From Accumulibacter jenkinsii (lineage in GTDB: Bacteria; Pseudomonadota; Gammaproteobacteria; Burkholderiales; Rhodocyclaceae), in the NCBI GenBank assembly GCA_036625225.1, contig JAZKUF010000002.1, forward strand, positions 744,001 through 808,000: 64,000 nucleotides of DNA, read 5' to 3'. A model generated the notes under the pieces. The model was not told where the DNA came from. It did not search any database and worked only from the letters and a program-made list of their open reading frames with translations. Of this stretch, positions 15,852 through 24,785 are shown one piece after another (the stretch's first letter is position 1; the number at the start of each line of letters is the position of its first letter). The translations under genes were made by a program, and so were the position numbers.

Positions 15852-16100
15852 ATGCGTACCACACTCGATATCGAAGACGATGTTCTGCTGGCGGCCAAGG
15901 AACTTGCCCGCCGCGGGGGGACGACGGCCGGCCGGGTGGTTTCGAGCCTCTTGCGCCAGGCCCTGACGCAAGCGCCGTCATCGATCAGCAGCAGCCCCGG
16001 GGAGCCGGTCGCCATCCATGGTTTCCGACCCTTCCCACCCCGCGGTAAAGTGGTGACCAACGAGCAGGTCGACCAGCTGAGAGACGAGGAAGGCGTTTGA
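15852..16100 (+). CDS. vapB: VapB-type antitoxin (ribbon-helix-helix)
   Basis: An 82-residue protein starting RTTLDIEDDVLLAAKELARR, the ribbon-helix-helix DNA-binding fold of CopG/VapB antitoxins, followed by a proline-rich toxin-binding tail. AGGAGAAAG precedes ATG 15852. Its stop overlaps the toxin start by one base (TGATG at 16098-16102), the usual coupling of toxin-antitoxin pairs. It probably represses its own promoter in complex with the toxin. Confidence 0.85.
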   Translation: MRTTLDIEDDVLLAAKELARRGGTTAGRVVSSLLRQALTQAPSSISSSPGEPVAIHGFRPFPPRGKVVTNEQVDQLRDEEGV

Positions 16101-16528
16101 TGCGCGCCTTGCTCGATGTGAATGTGCTGATCGCCCTGCTGGACAGCGACCATCTGCATCACCCCAGAGCCATGACGTGGCTGCAGGAGAATATTCGGCT
16201 GGGCTGGGCATCCTGCCCGCTGACCGAGAACGGTTGTATCCGGATCATGTCGCAATCTGGCTACCCCAACTCACTGCCGGCCGGGGCAATAGCCGAACGT
16301 CTCGCCGCGGCCGCCGCAACTGGCCATCACGTTTTCTGGCCAGACACCGTGAGCATCCTCGATAGCGGGCGAATTGCCTGGAATGCCGTACTCGGTTCCC
16401 GCCAGGTGAGCGATATTTATCTGCTGGCACTTGCGGTGCAGCAAGGTGGCCGCCTGGTGACACTGGATCGTGCAGTCCCGTTGCAGGCTGTTCCTGAGGC
16501 AAAAGGCCGTCATCTCGTCGTAATCTGA
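16100..16528 (+). CDS. vapC: VapC-type toxin (PIN domain RNase)
   Basis: A 142-residue PIN-domain protein. Acidic active-site residues are visible in LLDVNVLIALLDSDH (Asp6), the Glu of CPLTENG and the Asp of VSDIYLLALA with another in VTLDRAV. VapC toxins cut tRNA or rRNA at single sites. I start it at ATG 16100 rather than a TTG one codon earlier because of the TGATG overlap with vapB. Two bases after its stop begins the second copy of the hydrolase 3' end. Confidence 0.85.
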   Translation: MRALLDVNVLIALLDSDHLHHPRAMTWLQENIRLGWASCPLTENGCIRIMSQSGYPNSLPAGAIAERLAAAAATGHHVFWPDTVSILDSGRIAWNAVLGSRQVSDIYLLALAVQQGGRLVTLDRAVPLQAVPEAKGRHLVVI

Positions 16529-16529
16529 A

Positions 16530-16570
16530 TTCGGCAGCGAACGGCGCATCAACCCCTTCTGCGGCGACTA
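16530..16570 (+). repeat. Right copy of the 41-base direct repeat (remnant of a hydrolase 3' end)
   Basis: It would encode FGSERRINPFCGD and a TAG stop, but nothing of the gene precedes it except vapC. It brackets the dioxygenase-vapBC segment with the copy at 14635 and marks a junction. Confidence 0.85.
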
Positions 16571-16593
16571 GGTTTTCCGGGGTTTTCCAGGCT

Positions 16594-17394
16594 TCATGTT
16601 CGGCAGACAGATCGCTCGATGAATCGGGTTACGGTTGTCGCGAAGAGGTCCCGGACAGCTCCCTGGTAGCCCGATTCATCGGGCGAAAAGCGGTCGCGCA
16701 GGCTGAAACCCAGCAGGCCCACCCCAAGCACCAGCAGCCATGTGGTCGGGGGCTGAGGAACCTGCAAAGCCACGACGTGGTAGCTGAAGCCTTCATAAAA
16801 GCCACCGGTGGGCTGGAAGCCATCGAGGATCATCTGGCTGCCGACCCACTCGCCGGACAGCGAGGCGATCGGCAGCAGGTCGAATCCCGAGCAGTAGGTG
16901 TCCGGTCCGAGAGGGAAGTTGCAGGCCCCGGCATTGCCGTAGAGTTGCCCGCCATTGACGCTGACGAAAAACGCCGGAAATTCGAAGCCACCGGGCGCGA
17001 TATTGCCGACGACGTTGGGATTGACGAACTGCAGCCAGCGGGATTCCCAGACGAAGGTGCCGTTGTTCCCTAGGGGGTCGCCGTCGAGATGATACGTCCA
17101 CCAGTAACGCGATAAAACCGCGTCGAAATCGCCGGAGATGTCGTAGGTCCCTGCCGGTACGCCAGAAAGCCCTGCAGCCCCGCCAAAGATGAATCCGCCG
17201 GGATCGTAGCTGACCGTGCTGCCGGCGGCAATCGCGTAATGCCGGGTTTCGGCGTCGACCCCGGAAGCGGTCACGAAGACGGCATTGGCCGGGCTCGATC
17301 CAACGACCGCGGCCAGGGCGAACAAAGCGGGGAATGAGGTCGCTGCGGCTCGTTGCAGGGCCTGTTTCGTCGCTTGCCTGATGGATTTTTTCAT
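16594..17394 (-). CDS. PEP-CTERM sorting-signal protein (variant PQP), with extended tail
   Basis: A 266-residue exported protein. A signal peptide covers about residues 15-38 (FPALFALAAVVGSSPANA). The middle is beta-rich with no recognised enzyme motif. Near residue 215 comes VPQPPTTWLLVLGVGLLGFSLRDR, a PEP-CTERM tripartite signal (motif, membrane helix, basic end) with Gln in place of Glu. Exosortase would cut there and place the protein in the envelope or matrix of an exopolysaccharide producer. Normally the protein ends after the basic residues; here about 30 more residues follow, encoded by two REP-like palindromes, so the stop codon was probably displaced. Confidence 0.75.
   Translation of the reverse strand: MKKSIRQATKQALQRAAATSFPALFALAAVVGSSPANAVFVTASGVDAETRHYAIAAGSTVSYDPGGFIFGGAAGLSGVPAGTYDISGDFDAVLSRYWWTYHLDGDPLGNNGTFVWESRWLQFVNPNVVGNIAPGGFEFPAFFVSVNGGQLYGNAGACNFPLGPDTYCSGFDLLPIASLSGEWVGSQMILDGFQPTGGFYEGFSYHVVALQVPQPPTTWLLVLGVGLLGFSLRDRFSPDESGYQGAVRDLFATTVTRFIERSVCRT
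16605..16687. repeat. REP-like inverted pair inside the 3' end of the PEP-CTERM gene
   Basis: CAGATCGCTCGATGAATCGGG (minus orientation, about 16607) and AGCCCGATTCATCGGGCGA (plus orientation, about 16665) are the same core in opposite directions. They match the pair at 17428-17512. Confidence 0.7.
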
Positions 17395-17427
17395 CTTTCC
17401 GGGCTTTCCTTGTGAATGGTCAGCAGG

Positions 17428-17512
17428 ACAGATCGCCCGATGAATCGGGCTCCTACAGTTGTGGGATGCCCCGAAATTCGCTCCCGGAGGAGATTCATCG
17501 GGCGACCTGTGC
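17428..17512. repeat. REP-like inverted pair between lpdA and the PEP-CTERM gene
   Basis: CTGTAGGAGCCCGATTCATC continuing GGGCGATCTGTCC on the minus strand (17428-17458) faces GGAGGAGATTCATCGGGCGA on the plus strand (about 17487-17506). A hairpin core CCCGAT-GAA-TCGGG is present in the first. A partial copy (GGAGGCCCGATTCATC) lies near 4568. Confidence 0.7.
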
Positions 17513-18949
17513 CTAGAAATGCAGCGGGCGCTTGTCGCAGGCGAGAGCGGCTTCGTGCACCACTTCCGAGAGGGTCGGGTGGGCGTGGCAGATGCGGGCG
17601 AGGTCTTCGGACGCGGCGCCGAATTCCATCGCGACGACGCTTTCGGAGATCAGCTCGGAGGCGTTGGCGCCGATGATATGGACACCGAGAATGCGGTCGG
17701 TGGTCGCACAGGCGAGCATCTTGACGAAGCCGTTCGGGTCGCCCATGCCGAGCGCGCGGCCGTTGGCGGCGAAGGGGATCTTGCCGGCCTTGTAGGCGAT
17801 GCCTTCGGCTTTCAGCTGCTGCTCGGTCTTGCCGACCCAGGCGATCTCGGGGCTGGTGTAGATGACCCAGGGAACGGTGTCCCAGTTGCAGTGCCCGGCC
17901 TGGCCGGCCATCCTCTCGGCGACCATGACGCCCTCTTCCATGGCCTTGTGCGCGAGCATCGGACCGGCGACGACGTCGCCCACCGCCCAGACGCCGGGGA
18001 GGTTGGTCCGGCAATGCGCATCGACTTCGATCTGGCCGCGATCGGTGAGCTTGAGCCCGACCTGTTCGGCGTCGAGGCCATCGGTGTTGGGGATGCGGCC
18101 GATCGAAACGATCAGGCGGTCGGCGTCGAGTTTCTGTTCCTTGCCGTCCTTGTCGGTGTAGTCGATCGAAACGCCTTTCTGCGAGATCTTGACGTCGCCG
18201 ATCTCGATGCCGGTGATGATCCTGAGACCCTGCTTGGTGAAGATCTTGGCGGCTTCCCTGGCGATGTCGCTGTCGGCCACCCCCAAAAAGTCGGGCAGCG
18301 CTTCGAGGATGGTCACTTCGGAACCCAGGCGACGCCAGACGCTGCCCATTTCGAGGCCGATCACGCCGGCGCCGATGACGGCAAGTTTCTTCGGCACGAC
18401 GTCGATGTCGAGCGCGCCGACGTTGTCGCAGACGATCTCGTTATCGACCGGGACGCCAGCAAGGTGCCGCGGTTTGGAACCGGTGGCGACGATCACCTGT
18501 TTCGCCTCGACGAGTTCGCTGCCGACCCGGACCTGCCAGAGTTCGCTGCCCGCAGCGCCGCTGCGGCCGACGAAAGACCCATGCCCGTTGAGCAGGGTGA
18601 CCTTGTTCTTCTTGAACAGTCCCTTGATGCCGCTGGTCAGTTGTTTGACGATGCCGTTCTTGCGGCCGATCATCCGGGCGACATCGATCGTCGGCTCGCC
18701 GACGCCGATCCCCTGGTCGGCAAAAGCGTGTCCGGCTTCCTCGAAGAGGTGCGAGGTATGCAGCAAAGCCTTCGACGGAATGCAACCGACGTTCAGGCAG
18801 GTGCCGCCCAGGCGCGGTTCGCCTTTGGCGTCGGCGTAGGCATTCGATTCACAGCAGGCAACATTGAAACCGAGCTGCGCGGCCCGGATGGCGGCAATGT
18901 AGCCGCCAGGGCCACCGCCGATAACAAGAACGTCAAATGGCTTGGACAT
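17513..18949 (-). CDS. lpdA: Dihydrolipoyl dehydrogenase (E3 of 2-oxoglutarate dehydrogenase)
   Basis: A 478-residue flavoprotein. N-terminal FAD fingerprint VIGGGPGGYIAA, the redox disulfide in GGTCLNVGCIPSK near residue 50, a second Rossmann motif AVIGAGVIGLEMGSVW for NAD, and the C-terminal base His-Glu in CHAHPTLSEVVHEAAL. It reoxidises the lipoyl arms of SucB and makes NADH. It is the last gene of the sucA-sucB-lpdA row, separated from sucB by a 223-base spacer with a long hairpin. Length and motifs are normal. Confidence 0.97.
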   Translation of the reverse strand: MSKPFDVLVIGGGPGGYIAAIRAAQLGFNVACCESNAYADAKGEPRLGGTCLNVGCIPSKALLHTSHLFEEAGHAFADQGIGVGEPTIDVARMIGRKNGIVKQLTSGIKGLFKKNKVTLLNGHGSFVGRSGAAGSELWQVRVGSELVEAKQVIVATGSKPRHLAGVPVDNEIVCDNVGALDIDVVPKKLAVIGAGVIGLEMGSVWRRLGSEVTILEALPDFLGVADSDIAREAAKIFTKQGLRIITGIEIGDVKISQKGVSIDYTDKDGKEQKLDADRLIVSIGRIPNTDGLDAEQVGLKLTDRGQIEVDAHCRTNLPGVWAVGDVVAGPMLAHKAMEEGVMVAERMAGQAGHCNWDTVPWVIYTSPEIAWVGKTEQQLKAEGIAYKAGKIPFAANGRALGMGDPNGFVKMLACATTDRILGVHIIGANASELISESVVAMEFGAASEDLARICHAHPTLSEVVHEAALACDKRPLHF

Positions 18950-19098
18950 GTTTGATTCCCTTTCTAACGATCACGGCAGCACGAGATACCCCGGATCAGG
19001 AAAGCCATGACCGCTCCCCTGCCCGGGCCTTCGGCTGCGGGCGGCAGCAGGTCCGGTCGAAAAGCGGCTGGCGCGGCTTCCACATTCACCGCACAGAA

Positions 19099-19162
19099 CA
19101 CCGGGGCACGCGCCAGCGCACACAGCGTGAATGCACTGTGGCAATGGCGGCGTGCCCCGGTG
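19099..19162. repeat. Long hairpin in the sucB-lpdA spacer
   Basis: CACCGGGGCACGC (19099-19111) and GCGTGCCCCGGTG (19150-19162) form a perfect 13-base stem; the 38-base loop contains a smaller stem (CACAG/CTGTG). No T run follows on the minus strand, so it looks more like an mRNA processing or stability element, or a partial terminator that lowers lpdA expression. Confidence 0.65.
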
Positions 19163-19172
19163 ATGACTTTGG

Positions 19173-20447
19173 TCAAACGCCGAGCAGCAGGCGGGCCGGA
19201 TCTTCCAGCGCCTCCTTCATGGTCACCAGACCGAGCACCGCTTCGCGGCCGTCGATGATCCGGTGATCGTACGACATCGCGAGATAGTTGATCGGGCGAA
19301 TGACGACCTGGCCATTTTCGACCACCGGCCGGTCCTTGGTGGCGTGAATGCCGAGGATCGCGGACTGCGGCGGGTTGATGATCGGCGTCGACAACATCGA
19401 ACCGAAAATGCCACCGTTGGAAATCGAGAAGGTGCCGCCGGTGAGGTCTTCCATCGACAGCTTGCCATCGCGGGCCTTGGCGCCGAATTCGCCGATTTTT
19501 TTCTCGATGTCGGCGATGGTCATCTGATCGGCGTCGCGCAGGATCGGCACGACGAGACCGCGCGGGCTGCCGACGGCAATGCCGATGTCGATGTAACCGT
19601 GGTAGACGATGTCGTTGCCATCGACCGAGGCGTTGATCACCGGGAATTTCTGCAGCGCCGCAACCGCGGCCTTGACGAAGAAGCCCATGAAGCCGAGGCG
19701 GACGCCGTGCGCTTTCTCGAAACGCTCGCCGTACTGCTTGCGCAGCGCCATGACCGGGCCCATGTTGACTTCGTTGAAAGTGGTCAGGATGGCATTGGTC
19801 GCCTGCGACTGCAGCAGACGTTCGGCGACGCGGGCGCGCAGACGTGACATCGGGACGCGTTGCTCGGGTCGGTCGCCGAGCGGCACGGTGACATTCGGCG
19901 CCGGCGCGAGGGCTGGCGTCGCGCTGACGCGAGGCGGCGGGGCAGCTGGCGGGGCAGCTGCCGCGGCCGCTGCCGGGGCGGCAGCCGGTTTGGCCGAAGG
20001 GGGCTGCGCGGCGACGGCGTCGGACTTGGTGATGCGACCGCCCCGACCGCTGCCGGCCACGTCGGCCGCAGCGATCCCCTTTTCTTCGAGGATCTTGCGC
20101 GCCGCCGGCAGGGCGACGCCGAAAGCCGGACCGGCGACAGCCGCCGGTGCTTCGACCGGGGCCACAGCCGCTTGTTGGGCCACCGGCGCAGTGACCGCGC
20201 CGACCTGGGCGGCGGTATCGATCCGTGCAATCACCTCACCCGCTACCACCGTCTCGCCGTCAGCCTTGACGATCTCGACCAGCACGCCGCTATCCGGTGC
20301 CGGCAGTTCGAGGACGACCTTGTCGGTCTCGATGTCGATCAGGTTTTCGTCTCGAGCGACGCTCTCGCCGGCCTTCTTGTGCCACGAGACCAGGGTCGCT
20401 TCGGCGACCGACTCGGAAAGCTGTGGAACTTTGACGTCGATAATCAT
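19173..20447 (-). CDS. sucB: Dihydrolipoyllysine-residue succinyltransferase (E2)
   Basis: A 424-residue E2 subunit. Residues 1-80 are a lipoyl domain with the target lysine in IDIETDKVVLELP; after an Ala/Pro-rich linker comes a peripheral subunit-binding domain (ALPAARKILEEKGI, GSGRGGRITKSD), a second Ala/Pro linker, and the catalytic domain ending with YDHRIIDGREAV, which holds the active His and Asp. It transfers the succinyl group to CoA. GGAGAG lies before ATG 20447, 12 bases after the sucA stop, so it is co-transcribed with sucA. Confidence 0.97.
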   Translation of the reverse strand: MIIDVKVPQLSESVAEATLVSWHKKAGESVARDENLIDIETDKVVLELPAPDSGVLVEIVKADGETVVAGEVIARIDTAAQVGAVTAPVAQQAAVAPVEAPAAVAGPAFGVALPAARKILEEKGIAAADVAGSGRGGRITKSDAVAAQPPSAKPAAAPAAAAAAAPPAAPPPRVSATPALAPAPNVTVPLGDRPEQRVPMSRLRARVAERLLQSQATNAILTTFNEVNMGPVMALRKQYGERFEKAHGVRLGFMGFFVKAAVAALQKFPVINASVDGNDIVYHGYIDIGIAVGSPRGLVVPILRDADQMTIADIEKKIGEFGAKARDGKLSMEDLTGGTFSISNGGIFGSMLSTPIINPPQSAILGIHATKDRPVVENGQVVIRPINYLAMSYDHRIIDGREAVLGLVTMKEALEDPARLLLGV

Positions 20448-20459
20448 GTTCTCTCCGTT

Positions 20460-23300
20460 CTAGGGCAATTTGTAGTACTCGATCTCCCCGAAAACGGAGT
20501 CGATCAGAGCCTTTTGTTGGGCGTTGTGCTTGCTGGAGTAGCCAACAGCCGGGGAAGCGGATGCCGGGCGCGAAACGAGCAGCAGATGCTGCTTGTCGCT
20601 GAGCGAGCGGGACAGGTGCTGACGCGAGGCAATCCAGTACCATGCTCCCTGATTGCGCGGCTCATCCTGGCACCAGACGACTTCGGTGGCTTTCGGGTAC
20701 TTCGCCAGCTCTTCCTGGAACGCCTCTTGCGGAAACGGATAGAGCTGCTCGAGTCGAGCGATCGCGACGTGCGTAATCTTCCGCTCGTGGCGGGCTGCGA
20801 CCAGCTCGTAGTAGATCTTGCCGGAACAGAAAACGACGCGGGTCACCTTCTTGGCGTTGATCATTTCGACTTCGCCGATCACCCGCTGGAACTCGCCGTC
20901 GCTCAGCTCTTCGAGCGTCGAGGTGGCGTCCTTGTGGCGCAGCAGCGACTTCGGCGAAAAAACGATCAGGGGTTTGCGCTGATTGCGCACGGCCTGCCGG
21001 CGCAGCATGTGGAAGACCTGGGCCGGCGTCGACGGCTGGCAGACTTCCATGTTCATCTCGGCGCACAACTGCATGTAGCGCTCGATACGGGCCGACGAGT
21101 GCTCGGGGCCCTGCCCTTCGTAACCATGCGGCAGCAGCAGGACGAGGCCGCTGGCACGCCCCCACTTGGCTTCGCCGGAAGCGATGAACTGGTCGATGAC
21201 GACCTGGGCGCCGTTGGCGAAATCGCCGAACTGCGCTTCCCAGATCACCAGTTCATGCGGGTTGGCGGTCGAATAGCCATATTCAAAAGCGAGCACGGCT
21301 TCTTCCGAGAGCACGGAGTCGAAGCACTGGAAACCGCCCTGCCGCTCCTGCAGATGGGCCAGCGGGTAATAGGTGCCGCTGTCCCAGTGCTCGCGGTTCT
21401 GGTCGTGCAGCGCCGCATGGCGGTGGAAGAAGGTGCTGCGACCCACGTCCTCGCCGGAAACGCGCACGCCGTAGCCGGAGACCAGGAGCGACGCGTAGGC
21501 GAGGTTTTCGGCCATTCCCCAGTCGATCGGCAGTTTGCCTTCGCCCATCAGGCGACGGTCGTCGATGATCTTCTTGACCCGGCTGTGCAGGGTGAAGTTT
21601 TCCGGCAGGGTGGTGAGCCGATCGGCCAGGCGCTGCAGTTCGTTGAGCGGGACCTTGGTGTCGCAGTTGTCGAGGTAGCGCGGCGGCAGGAACGGTGTCC
21701 AGTCGATGGTCATCGGATGCTTGTAGCCGGCGAGCACCGGGTTGTACAGAAGCTCGCCGCGATCGAGGTGCGCGCGGTAATCGGCGATGAGTTCGTCCGG
21801 TCCCGCCGCCGGGATGAGGCCCTCGGCAACCAGCTTGTCGGCGTAGAGCTTGCGCGTCCCGGGATGCTGCTGGATTTTTTTGTACATCAGCGGCTGCGTG
21901 ACCATCGGCTCGTCCTGCTCGTTGTGGCCGAGCTTGCGATAGCAGACGATGTCGACGACGACATCCTTCTTGAAGGTCTTGCGGTAGTCGACGGCGATGC
22001 TGGTGACCAGCGCAACGGCTTCCGGATCGTCGCCGTTCACATGGAAGATCGGCGCTTCGGCCATCTTGAAGATGTCGGTGCAGTAGAGCGACGAGCGATA
22101 ATCGCGCGGGTCGGAGGTGGTGAAACCGATCTGGTTGTTCACCACGATATGCACCGTGCCGCCCACCCCGTAACCGCGGGTCTGCGCGAAGTTGAGCATT
22201 TCCTGGTTGACGCCCTGGCCGGCGACGGCCGCGTCGCCGTGAATCAGCACGGCCAGCACCTTCTCCTGGCCATGCTCGCCGCGACGGCGCTGGCGCGAGT
22301 AGACCGAGCCGACGACCACCGGGTTCACGATCTCCAGGTGCGAGGGATTGAACGACAGCGTCAGGTGGCAGGGGCCGCCGGGGGTCGACACGTCGGACGA
22401 GTAACCCATGTGGTACTTGACGTCGCCGGCGGTCAGATCCTGCGCCTTGCGGCCTTCGAACTCGTCGAAGAGCATCGCCGGCGCTTTGCCGAGGGTGTTG
22501 ACCAGCACGTTGAGACGACCGCGGTGGGCCATTCCGACGACGATCTCGTCCACTCCGCCGGCGCCGGCAACGCGAATCAGCTGATCCATGGCGACGATCG
22601 TCGATTCGCCACCTTCGAGCGAGAAGCGCTTCTGCCCGACATAGCGGGTATGCAGATAACGTTCGAGCGTTTCGGCGGCAGTCAGCCGTTCGAGCATCCG
22701 TTTGCGCTCGTCGGCGGTGTAGGTCGGCTTCGAGTGAATACGTTCGAGGCGATCCTGGATCCAGCGCTTTTCGGCAACCGTGCTGATGTACATGTACTCG
22801 ACGCCGATCGAGCCGCAATAGGTCGCTTTCAGGGCGTCGAAAATCTGGCCGAAGGTGGCGTGGTCGGCGGTTCCCTTGAACGAGCCGGCGTTGAAGACCG
22901 TGTTCAGATCGGCGTCGGAGAGGCCGTAGTAGGCCGGATCGAGCTGGGGAACGTCCTGGCGCGGGGTGCGCTTGAGCGGATCGAGGTTGGCCCAGCGGTC
23001 GCCGATGAAGCGATAGGAGGTGATCATCTGCAGGATGCCGACCTGTTTCCGGTCGTCTACGGGCGCCACGGCCGCGGCGCGGTAGCCGCCTTTCCTCGCC
23101 TGCTCGGCGAAGGCGTTGATCACCGGCAGGTGCGGCACATCGCGGTCGACATAACCGGGCAGCTGCGCCAGCTTGTCGAAATAGTCGCGCCACTGGTCGG
23201 AGACGGAACCGGGATTGTCGAGATAGTTTTCGTACAACTCCTCGACGAAGGGCGCGTTGCCACCAAAGAGGAGGGAGTTACCAAAAAGCTGATTCATCAT
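20460..23300 (-). CDS. sucA: 2-oxoglutarate dehydrogenase E1 component
   Basis: A 946-residue thiamine-diphosphate enzyme of usual length. The N-terminus (LFGNSLLFGGNAPFVEELYENY) is the E2-binding arm; the middle contains GMAHRGRLNVL and the ThDP/Mg site (HGDAAVAGQGVNQE, VNNQIGFTTSDP); later GHNEQDEP and VIWEAQFGDFANGAQV. It decarboxylates 2-oxoglutarate and loads the succinyl group on SucB. ATG 23300 (MMNQLFG) has only a weak site upstream. A terminator for gltA precedes it, so it should have its own promoter within 23301-23370, where I see only a small hairpin (CTGTGG/CCACAG, 23346-23366). Confidence 0.97.
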   Translation of the reverse strand: MMNQLFGNSLLFGGNAPFVEELYENYLDNPGSVSDQWRDYFDKLAQLPGYVDRDVPHLPVINAFAEQARKGGYRAAAVAPVDDRKQVGILQMITSYRFIGDRWANLDPLKRTPRQDVPQLDPAYYGLSDADLNTVFNAGSFKGTADHATFGQIFDALKATYCGSIGVEYMYISTVAEKRWIQDRLERIHSKPTYTADERKRMLERLTAAETLERYLHTRYVGQKRFSLEGGESTIVAMDQLIRVAGAGGVDEIVVGMAHRGRLNVLVNTLGKAPAMLFDEFEGRKAQDLTAGDVKYHMGYSSDVSTPGGPCHLTLSFNPSHLEIVNPVVVGSVYSRQRRRGEHGQEKVLAVLIHGDAAVAGQGVNQEMLNFAQTRGYGVGGTVHIVVNNQIGFTTSDPRDYRSSLYCTDIFKMAEAPIFHVNGDDPEAVALVTSIAVDYRKTFKKDVVVDIVCYRKLGHNEQDEPMVTQPLMYKKIQQHPGTRKLYADKLVAEGLIPAAGPDELIADYRAHLDRGELLYNPVLAGYKHPMTIDWTPFLPPRYLDNCDTKVPLNELQRLADRLTTLPENFTLHSRVKKIIDDRRLMGEGKLPIDWGMAENLAYASLLVSGYGVRVSGEDVGRSTFFHRHAALHDQNREHWDSGTYYPLAHLQERQGGFQCFDSVLSEEAVLAFEYGYSTANPHELVIWEAQFGDFANGAQVVIDQFIASGEAKWGRASGLVLLLPHGYEGQGPEHSSARIERYMQLCAEMNMEVCQPSTPAQVFHMLRRQAVRNQRKPLIVFSPKSLLRHKDATSTLEELSDGEFQRVIGEVEMINAKKVTRVVFCSGKIYYELVAARHERKITHVAIARLEQLYPFPQEAFQEELAKYPKATEVVWCQDEPRNQGAWYWIASRQHLSRSLSDKQHLLLVSRPASASPAVGYSSKHNAQQKALIDSVFGEIEYYKLP

Positions 23301-23370
23301 GGCAGTTACCTGTCTTCACCGTTCTGGTTCGGAAAATGAAAAAACCTGTGGCGGAAAAGACCACAGCATG

Positions 23371-23398
23371 AAAAAAGGGCGGCTACTGCCTGCCGCCC
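23371..23398 (-). terminator. Rho-independent terminator after gltA
   Basis: On the minus strand GGGCGGC, 8-base loop, GCCGCCC, then six T. It lies 18 bases past the gltA stop and separates the sdh-gltA operon from sucA. Confidence 0.85.
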
Positions 23399-23415
23399 CT
23401 TTCGCGTCCGTCGGC

Positions 23416-24711
23416 TCAGCGTTCGCCGGCGGGGATCACGTCTCGCCGTGCGGTACCGACATAGAGCTGGCGCGGGCGACCGATCTTGTACTCCGGATCG
23501 TTGATCATTTCTTCCCACTGGGTCATCCAGCCGACCGTGCGTGCGAGGGCGAAGATGCAGGTGAACATCGAGGTCGGAATGCCCAGCGCCTTCTGTACGA
23601 TGCCCGAGTAGAAGTCGACGTTCGGATAAAGTTTCTTCTGGATGAAGTAGTCGTCTTCGAGAGCGATCTTTTCCAGTTCCATCGCGAGCTTGAACAGGCG
23701 GTCGTTCTCCAGCCCGAGTTCCTGCAGGACGTCGTTGCAGACGACGCGCATCAGCTTCGCGCGGGGGTCGAAGTTCTTGTACACGCGGTGACCGAAGCCC
23801 ATCAGCTTGAAGTCGTCGTTCTTGTCCTTGGCGCGCGTGATGTACTTGCCGACCCGCGAAACGTCGTGGATTTCCTCGAGCATCTGCAGGCAGGCTTCGT
23901 TGGCGCCGCCGTGGGCCGGACCCCAGAGGCAGGCGATGCCGGCCGAGATACAGGCATACGGGTTGGCGCCCGACGATCCCGACAGACGAACCGTCGAGGT
24001 CGAGGCATTCTGCTCATGGTCGGCGTGCAGGGTGAAAATGGTGTCGAGGGCGTGCACCAGAACCGGATTCGGCTTGTATTCCTCGCACGGCGTGCCGAAC
24101 ATCATGTGCATGAAGTTCGCGGTGTAGTCGAGATCGTTGCGCGGATAGATGAAGGGCTCGCCGCGGTGGTACTTGTAGGCCATGGCGACGATCGTCGGCA
24201 GCTTGGCGACGATGCGGTTGAAACTGATGTTCTGGTGCTCGAGATCGGAAAAATCCTCCGCCTCGTGGTAGAAGGCCGAGAGCGCACCGACGACGCCGAC
24301 CAGCACGGCCATCGGGTGCGCGTCGCGCCGGAAGCCCTGGTAGAACTTGACCAGTTGCTCATGCACCATCGTGTGCTCTTTGATGTTCCTTTCGAAACCG
24401 GTCTTCTGGGTGGGCGTCGGCAGTTCGCCATGCCACAGGAGATAAGCGACTTCCAGGAAGTTGCACTGTTCGGCCAGTTGCTCGATCGGGTAGCCGCGAT
24501 AAAGGAGTTCGCCCTTGTCACCATCAATGAATGTGACCGTCGATTTGCAGCTTGCCGTCGAAAGGTAGCCGGAATCATAGGTGAAGAGACCCGTCTTGGC
24601 ACCCAGGGTGCGAATGTCGATGCAATCATTGCCATGAGTGGGGGTCATGATTGGAAAGTCGACGGGATCTCGCCCTTCGATGATCAGCGTTGCTTTACGT
24701 TCGGTCGTCAT
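23416..24711 (-). CDS. gltA: Citrate synthase (type II)
   Basis: A 431-residue citrate synthase with the family residues: the His in the stretch TLHADHEQNAS, the catalytic His in MGFGHRVYKNFDPRA and the Asp/Arg region near the C-terminus. The N-terminal extension (RKATLIIEGRDPVDFP) marks the NADH-regulated hexameric type of Gram-negative bacteria. I use ATG 24711; the frame continues 12 codons upstream to 24747 but those are probably not translated. It follows sdhE by 75 bases and ends the sdh operon. Confidence 0.97.
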   Translation of the reverse strand: MTTERKATLIIEGRDPVDFPIMTPTHGNDCIDIRTLGAKTGLFTYDSGYLSTASCKSTVTFIDGDKGELLYRGYPIEQLAEQCNFLEVAYLLWHGELPTPTQKTGFERNIKEHTMVHEQLVKFYQGFRRDAHPMAVLVGVVGALSAFYHEAEDFSDLEHQNISFNRIVAKLPTIVAMAYKYHRGEPFIYPRNDLDYTANFMHMMFGTPCEEYKPNPVLVHALDTIFTLHADHEQNASTSTVRLSGSSGANPYACISAGIACLWGPAHGGANEACLQMLEEIHDVSRVGKYITRAKDKNDDFKLMGFGHRVYKNFDPRAKLMRVVCNDVLQELGLENDRLFKLAMELEKIALEDDYFIQKKLYPNVDFYSGIVQKALGIPTSMFTCIFALARTVGWMTQWEEMINDPEYKIGRPRQLYVGTARRDVIPAGER

Positions 24712-24785
24712 TGTTCTATCCCCGTTCAGGTGAGATGTTGAGGTCACAGCGGTGAAAAGGAAACTGCCACACTAGGGCAACTTCC

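Noticed and set aside
17459..18955. 498-codon frame antisense to lpdA, and similar long frames antisense to gdhB, gltA and mfd
   Set aside because: Same cause; the sense genes have complete catalytic motifs.
19860..23339. 1159-codon open frame antisense to sucA and sucB
   Set aside because: High G+C keeps antisense frames open. The sense strand encodes clear SucA and SucB, and the antisense protein has no recognisable domain.
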